Assembly: GCA_021199255.1 (NCBI GenBank)
Contig: JAJQIK010000036.1
Location: 62,001-126,000, forward strand
Length of the DNA stretch: 64,000 bases
Origin: Clostridiales bacterium
GTDB lineage: Bacteria; Bacillota; Clostridia; Lachnospirales; Lachnospiraceae
Direction of reading: 5' to 3'
Of the stretch, positions 34,427 to 43,195 are shown one piece after another. Made by a program: the position numbers and the translations under genes. The notes under the pieces were generated by a model. It was not told the origin of the DNA and did not search any database. It saw only the letters and a list, made by a program, of their open reading frames with translations. How positions within the stretch are numbered: position 1 is the stretch's first letter; each line of letters starts with the position of its first letter.

Positions 34427-37294
34427 ATGGGCGAAAGAGTAAATAAGCGTTCCGGGCATCTTCAGATATTGATCTGTTATACCATTATGGAAACCGCGTT
34501 AATTTTGGAAGGTCTGCTTCTGGGCTGGGATATGTCTGCGGCGATGCTGCTTCTGGTTGGCCTGATGGCAAGCTGGGCGATTTATGTCACGGAGAAGCTG
34601 GAGGCGGAGATAAGCCTGTGGCTGTATTTTATCCTGATGATGCTGGCTTTTTTCTATTACGGAATGCATGCGACGAGCCTTTATGATCTGGCGCCCACGA
34701 TGGCTACGATTATCCTGCTGATGTCAGGTACGGGCAAGCGGATTCTGGTAAGGCTGTGTACCGTCACTTATTTTGTGACCATGATTTACGGCCTGCTGTT
34801 TGTGGCGGGAGATACCATAGAGATGGATTCCCTTACCGTTACAAGGACGATGCTCCACTTCGCCCTTGTATGTATTGCGGACTGGCTGGTCAAGGCGCAG
34901 CAGCGGGAACGCGCGGGGCTGCAAAGGGATATGGACGCCAAGGTGTCTGAATTGGAGGAGAGCAATCACAAAATCGAGAATTTCCTTGTCAATGTTTCCC
35001 ATGAGCTGCGCACGCCCATTAACGCGATTATGGGTCTTACGTCGGTTATGCTGGATAGGGAAAGGGACGCGTCGAAAAGGCGGGAGGTGTTGTCTATCCA
35101 GAAAGCGGGGCACCGCCTGTTCGACCAGATTGAAGATATCCTTGACTATACGGAAATCGACACGGGAAGCATCCAAATCAACAATGCGGATTATATGATT
35201 TCCTCTGTGATAAACGATATTGTGATAGGGGAGCGGTCACGGGAGCACGGTAACTATCCGGAGATTATTTTTGACGTGGATCCTGGTATCCCCGCCAGAC
35301 TTGTAGGCGACGGCCGCAAAATCAAGAAAATCGTAAAGCATTTGATCGACAACGCGGTGAAGTTTACGCCCCAGGGCGCGGTTTTGGTGGAAATATCGGG
35401 GCGGCGCCGGGAATATGGCGTGAATCTGTGCATCCGGGTAACGGATACGGGAATCGGCATCAGGGAAGAAGATATTAAAAAGCTTTCGGGGCAATTTTAT
35501 CAGTTGAACGGGGAGAGAAACAGGAACGCCAGCGGGCTGGGACTGGGTCTTTCTATTGTGTATGGAATCGTTTCGGCGATGGGCGGCTTTGTTAAGATCG
35601 AGAGCCGGGAAAACGAGGGCACGGTTGTATCTGTCAGCATCCCGCAGGGCGTGTCGGACGAAGCGCGCGGTATGTCGGTGGATCATCCCGGAGAGCTGTG
35701 TATTGCCTGTTATTTAAAGCCGGAGAAATATGCGTCGCCCAAGGTATTTCAGTTCTATGATAATATGATTTCCCATATGGCGCAGGGGCTGAGTATTCCT
35801 TTGCACAGGGCGGGGAACGAGGCGGAGCTGGAACGCGTTCTTGCCAGGTACCGCGTTACGCATTTGTTTATCGGCAAAGAGGAGTATCTGGACAGACCCT
35901 CCTATTATGAGAGCCTGTGGCGGGAAACCAGCGTGGTGACAGTGACGGACGACGTGGGCGCGCTTCCTGCGGACAGCCATGTAACCGCGCTGGAAAAGCC
36001 TTTCTATTTCCTGCCGATTATTGACATTCTGAATCAAAGCGGCGCGGCGCACGTCGGCTTGTTCGATACGCGCAGATTCCTCTGCCCCGGCGTTAAGGCG
36101 CTGATTGTGGACGACGAGCCGATGAACCTGATGGTAGCGGAGGAACTTCTGAAATCCTATCAGATGCGGGTCTGGACGGCCGACAGCGGCAGAAAGGCCG
36201 TCGATATCTGCATGGAGGAAGAGTTTGACCTGATTTTCCTGGATCATATGATGCCCGAAATGGACGGGGTTGAGACCTTGAAGCTGCTTCGCAGAAGGAG
36301 CGGCGCGGGAAAGAAGGAACCCAATAACAAGATGACCGTTATCGCCTTTACCGCAAATGCGGTAAGCGGCGCAAGAGAAATGTTCCTGCGGGAGGGCTTT
36401 GATGAATTTCTTTCGAAGCCGATTGAAAGGCTCGAACTGGATCGCGTATTAAAGAAGGTGCTTCCGGGAACGGCTATTGTTTATCCGCCTGAGGAGGAAT
36501 TGCCGTCAGATGGACAATCGTCGGAAGACGTACTGGGTTTGCCGGAGAGTAAGCCGGAGCCAACCCCTCAGCAGGACGCGGCCGGTGAAAATAAGCCGCC
36601 GGAGGGAAAGGAAGAGGCGCCGGAGGCGGAGAGCGAATTGGCGTTTCTTCAGGACGCCGGAATCAATACCTCGTCCGGCTTAATGTATTGCGCGGGAGAT
36701 CAGGACTTTTATAAGACGATGCTGGCCAGCTTTGCGGAGAGCGCCCCTCGGAATACGGCGGATATGCGGGGCTTCCTGCAAAGCGGGGATTGGGACAATT
36801 ACCGGGTTCTGGTGCACGCTTTAAAAAGTACCGCCAAAATGATCGGGGCGGACGCGCTTTCCGCAATGGCAAAGGCGGCGGAGGACGCGGCTAAGAAATC
36901 GGACGCGGACTATATCACAGCGCATGAGGGGGAACTTATGGCGCAATATAGCCAGACTGTACAGGCCATAGCGGACGCGCTTCATCTGGCTGAGAGTCAG
37001 GGCGGCGGGGATCAGGCGGAGGATAGCCCGACGCAAACTCCGGCGGAGGATTTCCGGGAATTGACGGGGGAGGAATGGAAAAGCCGCCTGCTGGAGTTGA
37101 AGGAATGTCTTGATCTGTTTGAGGCGGACAGGGCGGATAGCCTGATTGCGGAAATAAGAGGCGCGGTATACGGCGGCAGAAAAGTGGAAGCGATTCTTGC
37201 CGGGGTCATTCGGGACGTGGAGGATTTTGAATTTTCGGCTGCTTCTGAGAAAACAGGGGAGCTGATCGGCACATTGGAAGGCGGTGATGCATAG
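34427..37294 (+). CDS. Membrane hybrid histidine kinase with receiver and Hpt domains
   Basis: A 955-residue hybrid kinase. About five membrane segments fill residues 15-155. The DHp helix has HELRTP (His about 192), and the ATPase domain has the N box DNAVKF and G boxes DTGIGI and GLGLGLSIV. Residues about 425-545 look like a receiver that has lost its Asp. A true receiver follows (VDDEP, Asp about 606 in FLDHMMPEMDG), then a Pro/Glu-rich linker. An Hpt domain has HALKSTAKMIGA (His about 797), followed by a further helical C-terminal region of about 100 residues. All relay stations are in one chain. The next gene starts directly after the stop codon. Confidence 0.92.
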   Translation: MGERVNKRSGHLQILICYTIMETALILEGLLLGWDMSAAMLLLVGLMASWAIYVTEKLEAEISLWLYFILMMLAFFYYGMHATSLYDLAPTMATIILLMSGTGKRILVRLCTVTYFVTMIYGLLFVAGDTIEMDSLTVTRTMLHFALVCIADWLVKAQQRERAGLQRDMDAKVSELEESNHKIENFLVNVSHELRTPINAIMGLTSVMLDRERDASKRREVLSIQKAGHRLFDQIEDILDYTEIDTGSIQINNADYMISSVINDIVIGERSREHGNYPEIIFDVDPGIPARLVGDGRKIKKIVKHLIDNAVKFTPQGAVLVEISGRRREYGVNLCIRVTDTGIGIREEDIKKLSGQFYQLNGERNRNASGLGLGLSIVYGIVSAMGGFVKIESRENEGTVVSVSIPQGVSDEARGMSVDHPGELCIACYLKPEKYASPKVFQFYDNMISHMAQGLSIPLHRAGNEAELERVLARYRVTHLFIGKEEYLDRPSYYESLWRETSVVTVTDDVGALPADSHVTALEKPFYFLPIIDILNQSGAAHVGLFDTRRFLCPGVKALIVDDEPMNLMVAEELLKSYQMRVWTADSGRKAVDICMEEEFDLIFLDHMMPEMDGVETLKLLRRRSGAGKKEPNNKMTVIAFTANAVSGAREMFLREGFDEFLSKPIERLELDRVLKKVLPGTAIVYPPEEELPSDGQSSEDVLGLPESKPEPTPQQDAAGENKPPEGKEEAPEAESELAFLQDAGINTSSGLMYCAGDQDFYKTMLASFAESAPRNTADMRGFLQSGDWDNYRVLVHALKSTAKMIGADALSAMAKAAEDAAKKSDADYITAHEGELMAQYSQTVQAIADALHLAESQGGGDQAEDSPTQTPAEDFRELTGEEWKSRLLELKECLDLFEADRADSLIAEIRGAVYGGRKVEAILAGVIRDVEDFEFSAASEKTGELIGTLEGGDA

Positions 37295-40021
37295 ATGAAT
37301 CTGAAGAATTTCTGGAAGGATATCATGAACCGCGAGCTGAGCTTACAGGTGAGAATGTTCCGGCTTTTTACAACGCTGGCTTTAGCCGGCTTTGGCATCG
37401 GAATTTTGGGCGCGTCTGCGGCGGGCGAGGATCTGCTCACTTTAATCCTGCCGATGGTCGTCCTGTTTTTCCTGCTTTTGGGCATCACGCAATGGACGGT
37501 CAAATACAATAAAATACAGGCAGGAGCGGTTATCATAGCGTTCTTTGTTGTGTATGTGGCCTTGCCGATTAACTTTTTTAATGCGGGAGGCGTTTTGAGC
37601 GGAGGCCCTATCTGGTTTCTGTTTGGCGTCATGTATGTCTGTATGAATGTATATGGCCGAGTGAAATATTTTTTCCTGGGAAGCTGCGCGGCCATATTTA
37701 CCGGCTGTTATTATATGGCTTATTTTTATCCGGAGACGATTTCCGAGTATACGCAGGACGCGCTGTTTGTGGATTCGGCGATTTCACTGTCTGTCATCAG
37801 CGTGCTGTTAGCTGTGATGATCTTATTCCAAAATGCTATCTACCGTTCGGAAAACAGCCTTGCCAGACAGCAGAAAAGGGAGATCGAAGAACTGAATCGA
37901 GCCCAGAACCGCTTCTTTTCCACCATGAGCCATGAGATTCGGACGCCAATTAATACCATTATCGGCCTCAACGAGATGATTCTGCGCGAGGATATCCCGG
38001 ACGAGGTAGCGGAGGACGCCAGGAATATTCAGGGTGCCAGCAAAATGCTGCTTGCCCTGATCAACGATATTCTCGATATGTCTAAGATAGAATCGGGCAG
38101 CATGGATATCGTGCCGGTGGATTATGACCTGGGGGAGATGCTGTCGGATCTTGTGAATATGATCTGGGTGAAGGCCAGGGAGAAAGGGCTTGCGTTCCAT
38201 GTGAATGTAGATCAGAGGGCTCCCGCCCGGCTCTACGGGGACGAGGTGAGAATCAAGCAGGTGCTGATTAACCTCCTGAATAATGCAGTTAAATATACGG
38301 CGGAGGGTTCGGTCACCCTGTCGATTCAATGTGAGAAGACGCAGGAGGGCAGCGTCAATATGGTTTATTCCGTAGCGGATACGGGTATGGGAATTAAAAA
38401 GGAGAGCCTGCCCTATCTTTTTACGGCTTTCAAACGTGTAGATGAAGAAAAAAACAGATACATCGAGGGCACCGGACTGGGGCTTTCCATTGTGAAACAA
38501 CTGGTAGAGCTTATGGGAGGCACTGTTTCTGTCAACAGTATTTACACGAAAGGCTCTACCTTTGTGATTACCCTGCCTCAAGGCGTTTCAGGTTTGTCGC
38601 AGATCGGGAAGTTTGATCTGGAAGGCAAGCACGACATGAACCGCAGGGAGCATTACAGGCAGAGCTTTGAAGCGCCGGAGGCGCGTATCCTGATCGTAGA
38701 TGACAATGAGATGAACCTTATGGTTGCCGGAAAGCTTCTGCGGGACACCAGGGTACAGATCAAGACCGTCACAAGCGGAGCCGCCTGCCTGCAGGAGACG
38801 GCGCGTACAAAGTATGACGTGATTTTTATGGATCACATGATGCCGGAAATGGACGGTATCGAATGTCTGCACAGGATACGGAAACAAACAGAGGAGTTGA
38901 ACGGACATACGCCGGTGGTCGTCCTGACTGCCAATGCGGGCGGGGAAAACCGTATTCTTTATGAGCGGGCAGGTTTCGACGGCTACCTCTTAAAGCCTGT
39001 CAGCGGCAAACAGATGGAGATGGAGCTGCTGCGGCAGCTTCCCAAAGAGCTTGTGAGTATCAGGTATCACGAAGATGCCGGAACTCCCGAAGAACTGTTG
39101 TTTGTGCATAATGCAAAGCTTCCTGTTATGATTTCGACAGACAGTGTCTGCGATCTGCCGGCGGAGCTGGCGGAACAGTATCGGATTGTTGTAATGCCTT
39201 ACCATGTCTATACGGAAGAAGGAGATTTCATGGAGGGAATCGAAGTGGAAACGGACGGCCTGATGTCCTATATCGGCGACAGGGGGAGAAAGGCACATTC
39301 GGAACCGCCGAAGATATCCGAATATGAAGACTTCTTTGCGGATAACCTGACGAAAGCGAGACATATGATTCATATTTCCATGGGCAAACGGTCAAGCCGC
39401 GGCTATGCCAACGCGTGCGAAGCCGCCGAGACCTTTGATAACGTACAGGTGATCGATTCGGGGCATCTGTCCAGCGGAATGGGGCTGATTGTGCTGCGCA
39501 CGGCGGAATATGCCGCGGAGGGCAGTCATACGCCGGAGGAAATCGCAGATTTCGCGCAAAGCCTGGCAAAGAGAACCGTCACAACCTTTATGGTGGAAGA
39601 TACGGAATATCTTGTCCGTTCCGGCAGACTGTCGCCCAGAGTGAGTAAGCTGTGTAAGGCGCTGACGATTTATCCTAAGCTTGGCATGCGGAACAGCAAA
39701 ATTACCCTTGCGGGGATTCTGGCAGGCTCCAGGGAGAGCAGATGGAAGAATTATATCGACGGCGTTTTGCGCCATGCAGGCGGCATCGATACAAGGCTGC
39801 TCTTCATCACCCATGTGGGTCTGACGCCGGAGGAACTGCGGGAAATAGAAAAGGAAGCGCTGCGGAAAGCGCCTTTTGAAGAGGTGATCTATTGTCAGGC
39901 CACCGCCGCCATTGCCACGAATTGCGGGCCGGGCGCCTTCGGACTGCTTTTCATGAGAAGTGCCGGGGGGGGGGTAACGAGGATTGACGGTGAGGACTCA
40001 AGGAAAGCGCTATTTGTGTAG
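37295..40021 (+). CDS. Hybrid histidine kinase-receiver-DegV fusion
   Basis: A 908-residue protein. About five or six membrane segments (20-190) are followed by a DHp helix with SHEIRTP (His about 213), an ATPase domain (NNAVKY, DTGMGI, GTGLGLSIV) and a receiver (VDDNEMN, Asp about 513 in FMDHMMPEMDG, Lys in LLKP). Residues about 610-890 are a complete DegV domain: ISTDSVCDLP, then HSEPPKISEYEDFF, IDSGHLSSGMGL, EYLVRSGRLSP and IATNCGPGAFG. DegV/FakB proteins bind fatty acids and hand them to fatty acid kinase. I know of no described kinase with a DegV output. A G10 run lies near the 3' end. No base separates it from the preceding gene. Confidence 0.9.
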   Translation: MNLKNFWKDIMNRELSLQVRMFRLFTTLALAGFGIGILGASAAGEDLLTLILPMVVLFFLLLGITQWTVKYNKIQAGAVIIAFFVVYVALPINFFNAGGVLSGGPIWFLFGVMYVCMNVYGRVKYFFLGSCAAIFTGCYYMAYFYPETISEYTQDALFVDSAISLSVISVLLAVMILFQNAIYRSENSLARQQKREIEELNRAQNRFFSTMSHEIRTPINTIIGLNEMILREDIPDEVAEDARNIQGASKMLLALINDILDMSKIESGSMDIVPVDYDLGEMLSDLVNMIWVKAREKGLAFHVNVDQRAPARLYGDEVRIKQVLINLLNNAVKYTAEGSVTLSIQCEKTQEGSVNMVYSVADTGMGIKKESLPYLFTAFKRVDEEKNRYIEGTGLGLSIVKQLVELMGGTVSVNSIYTKGSTFVITLPQGVSGLSQIGKFDLEGKHDMNRREHYRQSFEAPEARILIVDDNEMNLMVAGKLLRDTRVQIKTVTSGAACLQETARTKYDVIFMDHMMPEMDGIECLHRIRKQTEELNGHTPVVVLTANAGGENRILYERAGFDGYLLKPVSGKQMEMELLRQLPKELVSIRYHEDAGTPEELLFVHNAKLPVMISTDSVCDLPAELAEQYRIVVMPYHVYTEEGDFMEGIEVETDGLMSYIGDRGRKAHSEPPKISEYEDFFADNLTKARHMIHISMGKRSSRGYANACEAAETFDNVQVIDSGHLSSGMGLIVLRTAEYAAEGSHTPEEIADFAQSLAKRTVTTFMVEDTEYLVRSGRLSPRVSKLCKALTIYPKLGMRNSKITLAGILAGSRESRWKNYIDGVLRHAGGIDTRLLFITHVGLTPEELREIEKEALRKAPFEEVIYCQATAAIATNCGPGAFGLLFMRSAGGGVTRIDGEDSRKALFV

Positions 40022-40037
40022 ATTTTGTGAAGTGTGT

Positions 40038-40064
40038 TAATGAAGTGCCTGAAGCGCCCGATAA
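40038..40064 (+). promoter_or_regulatory. Sigma-28 type promoter of the small Thr/Ser-rich gene
   Basis: TAAT (40038-40041), a 15-base spacer and CCCGATAA (40057-40064), against the SigD/FliA consensus TAAA-N15-GCCGATAA. Two substitutions only. The start codon is 33 bases further. Confidence 0.6.
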
Positions 40065-40096
40065 AATGAGTAAAGATTCATTTCAGGAGGTGCTTT

Positions 40097-40483
40097 ATGT
40101 CAATAAAAATTACCGATTACTTAAATGCAGCCAGCGTTCTGGCGACATCCGTATCTCAGAGTACGGCGGCAGCGGCGGCGGAGACGACAGCGGAGGAGGA
40201 TAAGGATAGCTATATTTCTACGATATCTGATGAGAATACAGTGTATCCCAGCGAGAATTATAACGATCTGAGAACGATTGCGAAATCCTCCGCCACATCA
40301 GAAGACACCGAGCAGACGGCCGGCGGCGGAGAAAGCGGCGGCGGTTCCGCCGACGATTCCGAGAGCGAGACCACAACCTCTGTTGTAACCATAAATGGGA
40401 TCACCTATCTGGAGACGACTACCACGGAAAATGGCGTCACCACAACCACGAGACAGAGAATTTCAGGGATGGAAGAAAACTGA
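40097..40483 (+). CDS. Small Ser/Thr-rich protein, probably in the motility regulon
   Basis: A 128-residue hydrophilic protein without signal peptide or Cys. The N-terminal MSIKITDYLNAASVLATS is helical. The middle is low complexity (Glu, Thr, Ser and Gly-rich AGGGESGGGSADD), and the end has a Thr-rich beta hairpin (TINGITYLETTTT). The start has a good AGGAGG. A sigma-28 promoter match places it with late flagellar genes. It may be a substrate of the flagellar export system or a glycosylated surface component; family not recognised. Confidence 0.65.
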   Translation: MSIKITDYLNAASVLATSVSQSTAAAAAETTAEEDKDSYISTISDENTVYPSENYNDLRTIAKSSATSEDTEQTAGGGESGGGSADDSESETTTSVVTINGITYLETTTTENGVTTTTRQRISGMEEN

Positions 40484-40511
40484 CGGAAGCCTTAATGCTG
40501 CCGCCAGTTTT
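40476..40511. terminator. Bidirectional terminator between convergent genes
   Basis: AAAACTGACGG (40476-40486) pairs with CCGCCAGTTTT (40501-40511) with one mismatch. A-rich and T-rich ends on both sides allow use in either direction. Confidence 0.65.
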
Positions 40512-40517
40512 CAGGAC

Positions 40518-41849
40518 TCAGACGGACCACAGCCTGTCTGCGGTTTCCTTCCATTGCTCCGCGTAAGGAATCGTTTTGTCGCATAGATGGTCTACATCTT
40601 CGGGGCTTTGATAGTCTGTATTGACGGCAGCCGTGTCTTTGACCATTGCTCTCAGCGCTTCCGGGTTTTCCAGCATCGGGCAGGGACGAAGCATATTATC
40701 GTTGAAGGGCTGATGATTGTGGTAAGCCATAAACAATGGACTTTTCAGCGCGTCTAATAAGCTGGTATCATGGATATTGCAATTGGAGTAATGTATAAAT
40801 ACGCAGGGCTCCACATCTCCCTTTGCGTTAATGTGCAGATAACTGCGGCCGCCCGCGATGCAGCCTCCCACATATTCCGCGTCGTTCTGGAAGTCCATGG
40901 AGAAGATCGCTTTCTTTGTGCGGTATTCCCGGATACGATGATAGACCGTCTCACGCTGGTCGGGGCTTGGCAGCAGATTGACCGCCGCGTCGTTTCCTAC
41001 CGGCATATAGTGGAAGAACCATACAAACATTGCGCCGCTGTCGATGATATAGTCAAAAAATTCTTCGCTGGTGATATCGGAATAGTTGCGGCTGGTATAA
41101 CAGGTGGAAATACCAAAGGGCAGCTTATGGGATTTTAACAGATCCATAGCCTGTTTTACCTTTTGATAAATGCCCTGTCCCCGTCTGGAATCGTTGGCTT
41201 CTTCAAAGCCCTCCAGGGAAATAGCGGGGACAAAGTTTTTCACTCTCAATAATTCCTTACAGAAATCCTCGTCGATCAGCGTCCCGTTTGTGAAGGAAAG
41301 GAACTCGCAATCCGGATGCATTTCACAGATTTTCAGCAGATCCTCTTTCCGTACTAACGGTTCCCCGCCGGTATAAATATACATATAAATACCCAGCTCC
41401 TTACCCTGACGGATAATGGAGTCGATGGTTTCCAGGCTTAGGTTAAGCCGGTTTCCGTATTCCGCCGCCCAACAGCCCGTACAGTGCAGATTGCAGGCGG
41501 AGGTGGGGTCGAGAAGAATCGCCCAGGGGACATTACAGTTTTCCTTTTCTTTGTATTCATTTTGAATGGCACTGCCCTTCAGCGCGGAATTAAATATGAA
41601 ATTTTGGAAAAAAGCTTTCCGCACTCCGGGATCGAGTTCATATAGCTTCAAAATTAATTGATACCAGTTGTTTTTGTCCTCAATCACTTTCCGAATGACG
41701 GATCTCTGGCTTTCATACCAGCCCTCCGGGAGCAGCGTGTCTACCAGATTCATTAATTTGGGAATATTTTTTTCAGGATTTCCTTCCAGATAATTCAACG
41801 CGCGATTCAGCGTGATTGACTGCATGGTTTGTTTTATGGAATTACTCAT
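40518..41849 (-). CDS. Radical SAM/SPASM-like enzyme of unknown substrate
   Basis: A 443-residue radical SAM protein. The start at 41849 (MSNSIKQTMQ) is used; an upstream extension is not supported. A helical N-terminal region (about 1-105) precedes the TIM-barrel domain. The 4Fe-4S motif CX3CX2C is in TSACNLHCTGCW (about residues 118-125), with GGEP (about 157) for SAM binding. C-terminal cysteines (GGCIAGG, VEPCVFIHYSNC, RPCP, DHLC) fit a SPASM-like second cluster domain. Radical SAM/SPASM proteins modify peptides or proteins, but no precursor peptide gene was seen nearby. It is divergent from a paralogue lacking the cluster. Confidence 0.9.
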   Translation of the reverse strand: MSNSIKQTMQSITLNRALNYLEGNPEKNIPKLMNLVDTLLPEGWYESQRSVIRKVIEDKNNWYQLILKLYELDPGVRKAFFQNFIFNSALKGSAIQNEYKEKENCNVPWAILLDPTSACNLHCTGCWAAEYGNRLNLSLETIDSIIRQGKELGIYMYIYTGGEPLVRKEDLLKICEMHPDCEFLSFTNGTLIDEDFCKELLRVKNFVPAISLEGFEEANDSRRGQGIYQKVKQAMDLLKSHKLPFGISTCYTSRNYSDITSEEFFDYIIDSGAMFVWFFHYMPVGNDAAVNLLPSPDQRETVYHRIREYRTKKAIFSMDFQNDAEYVGGCIAGGRSYLHINAKGDVEPCVFIHYSNCNIHDTSLLDALKSPLFMAYHNHQPFNDNMLRPCPMLENPEALRAMVKDTAAVNTDYQSPEDVDHLCDKTIPYAEQWKETADRLWSV

Positions 41850-41898
41850 CTGTATGTAACCCGCCTTTCTTTGTCCTTTACAGGATTGCTTTATGCAG

Positions 41899-42009
41899 AT
41901 TATAGGTAAAATCGCCCTGTAAGTCATGGGACAGTAGGAAAAATCCGTCTGAATTTGAGACGCTGGGGGCAAATTGTTACATTTTGGGACACGGAAGCAA
42001 AAGTGTCCC
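41899..42009. promoter_or_regulatory. Intergenic operator region between the radical SAM gene and its paralogue
   Basis: A leftward promoter reads ATGACT (41927-41922), 17 bases, TATAAT (41904-41899). TGGGACA occurs at 41927-41933, and again at 41985-41991 as part of the inverted repeat GGGACAC-N10-GTGTCCC (41986-41992 with 42003-42009). The repeated half-site next to a TetR gene suggests a TetR operator. The rest of 41850-42124 shows no gene. Confidence 0.5.
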
Positions 42010-42124
42010 TTGCAAAAAACGCCCCCCAAATATATTCTTAAGTGAGCCGACTGTAATATGGCGCAGATACCTTGCCCTGCAATTCATCTATGCGCGGGCA
42101 TTATATATGGAAGGAAGTAAGGCG

Positions 42125-43153
42125 ATGAAGAAAGCGACATCTCATATCCTGATAGAGACAATCGTCAGGAAAGCGTTGGCAGACATCAAGGATTCTCCGG
42201 AACGGAGTACCAGAAATCTGGTAGATATGGCGGCAAATTTTTCGGGAGGACGCTTTCAGCATGAATTTTTTGAACTGGCGCAGACCATGTTGAAAAATGA
42301 GCGCAGCCCTTACTATGAACTGGTTAAGGATGTGGTCGCCCATGTGGACGGAGAGAGAATTTTACGATTTGGCATGAATCTGGGATATAACAGTTGTACC
42401 TATGGAGCCGGGCAAATTCGTGAAAACGAGGAGAAGTACGGCTGCCATATTCCATGGTCGATTTCCCTGAGGATACAGAATCAGGGGATTTTGGAACGGG
42501 CGGGGGAATATCGCTTAGTGATTGCCCAGGGGGAAGCGCTGGGCGTTTATACATGGATGCTGTTTGCGGAGGATTCCGTGCAGGAGATCCTATCATTGGC
42601 GGCGGAATACCCGGACAGCGCGTTTATCGTGTTCTGTGAGCCGTCGGCAGTCACATGGTCGGTTCTGGACGGCCTGTCGGCCAATCGTCATTTGATGCTT
42701 GCCGTCCATTATGACGAGGAGGCGGCTCAGCTCTGCGGACGCCTTCGGGAAAGAGGGCTGTTGTATTCTGTTTATCAGTCTTATAGAGATGAAGATGTGG
42801 ATTCGGTTGTCGGCGGAGACCTGTTTTACAGTACCCAACAGTATTATCCGCTTTTTACCGCGCTGCTTTCTGCGCCGGAATGTTCTGAGGACGCAAGGAA
42901 AAGGGTATATGATTATGTGGTATCGGCACGGAGAGAGCAGATGTTCCAGACGATTCCGTGGGAAATCAGCCTGGACAGCAGATTTGTGGACAGTATTATT
43001 TCAGAAGACGCCTGCTCGGCGGTTTTTGCCGCAGATGGCCGCCTGTTGTCCGCCCGCTGCGGGACAGGGGAAGAATATAATATCTTCCACAGCGATCTGC
43101 TGACAATCCTGCAAGGCGCCTTCCCAAAGAAAAAGGGCGTTCCCCGCCCGTGA
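42125..43153 (+). CDS. Radical-SAM-like paralogue lacking the Fe-S cysteines
   Basis: A 342-residue protein that aligns by eye with the divergent radical SAM neighbour. NCNVPWAILLDPT there matches GCHIPWSISLRIQ here, and GKELGIYMYIYTGGEP matches GEALGVYTWMLFAEDS. The whole CX3CX2C loop is replaced by NQGILERAGE, the GGEP motif is lost and the C-terminal cysteine domain is shortened. It cannot bind the radical SAM cluster, so it is probably a regulatory or scaffolding pseudo-enzyme. The ATG at 42125 follows AAGGAAG by eight bases. Convergent with the TetR gene. Confidence 0.75.
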   Translation: MKKATSHILIETIVRKALADIKDSPERSTRNLVDMAANFSGGRFQHEFFELAQTMLKNERSPYYELVKDVVAHVDGERILRFGMNLGYNSCTYGAGQIRENEEKYGCHIPWSISLRIQNQGILERAGEYRLVIAQGEALGVYTWMLFAEDSVQEILSLAAEYPDSAFIVFCEPSAVTWSVLDGLSANRHLMLAVHYDEEAAQLCGRLRERGLLYSVYQSYRDEDVDSVVGGDLFYSTQQYYPLFTALLSAPECSEDARKRVYDYVVSARREQMFQTIPWEISLDSRFVDSIISEDACSAVFAADGRLLSARCGTGEEYNIFHSDLLTILQGAFPKKKGVPRP

Positions 43154-43195
43154 TCGTTGTCACAGACAGGGAGAAGCCTGCTTTAGCGCATCTGG

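Noticed and set aside
33656..34459. A 267-residue leftward open frame opposite the HD-GYP gene
   Set aside because: Shadow of the receiver-HD-GYP gene, with no start signal and no known motif.
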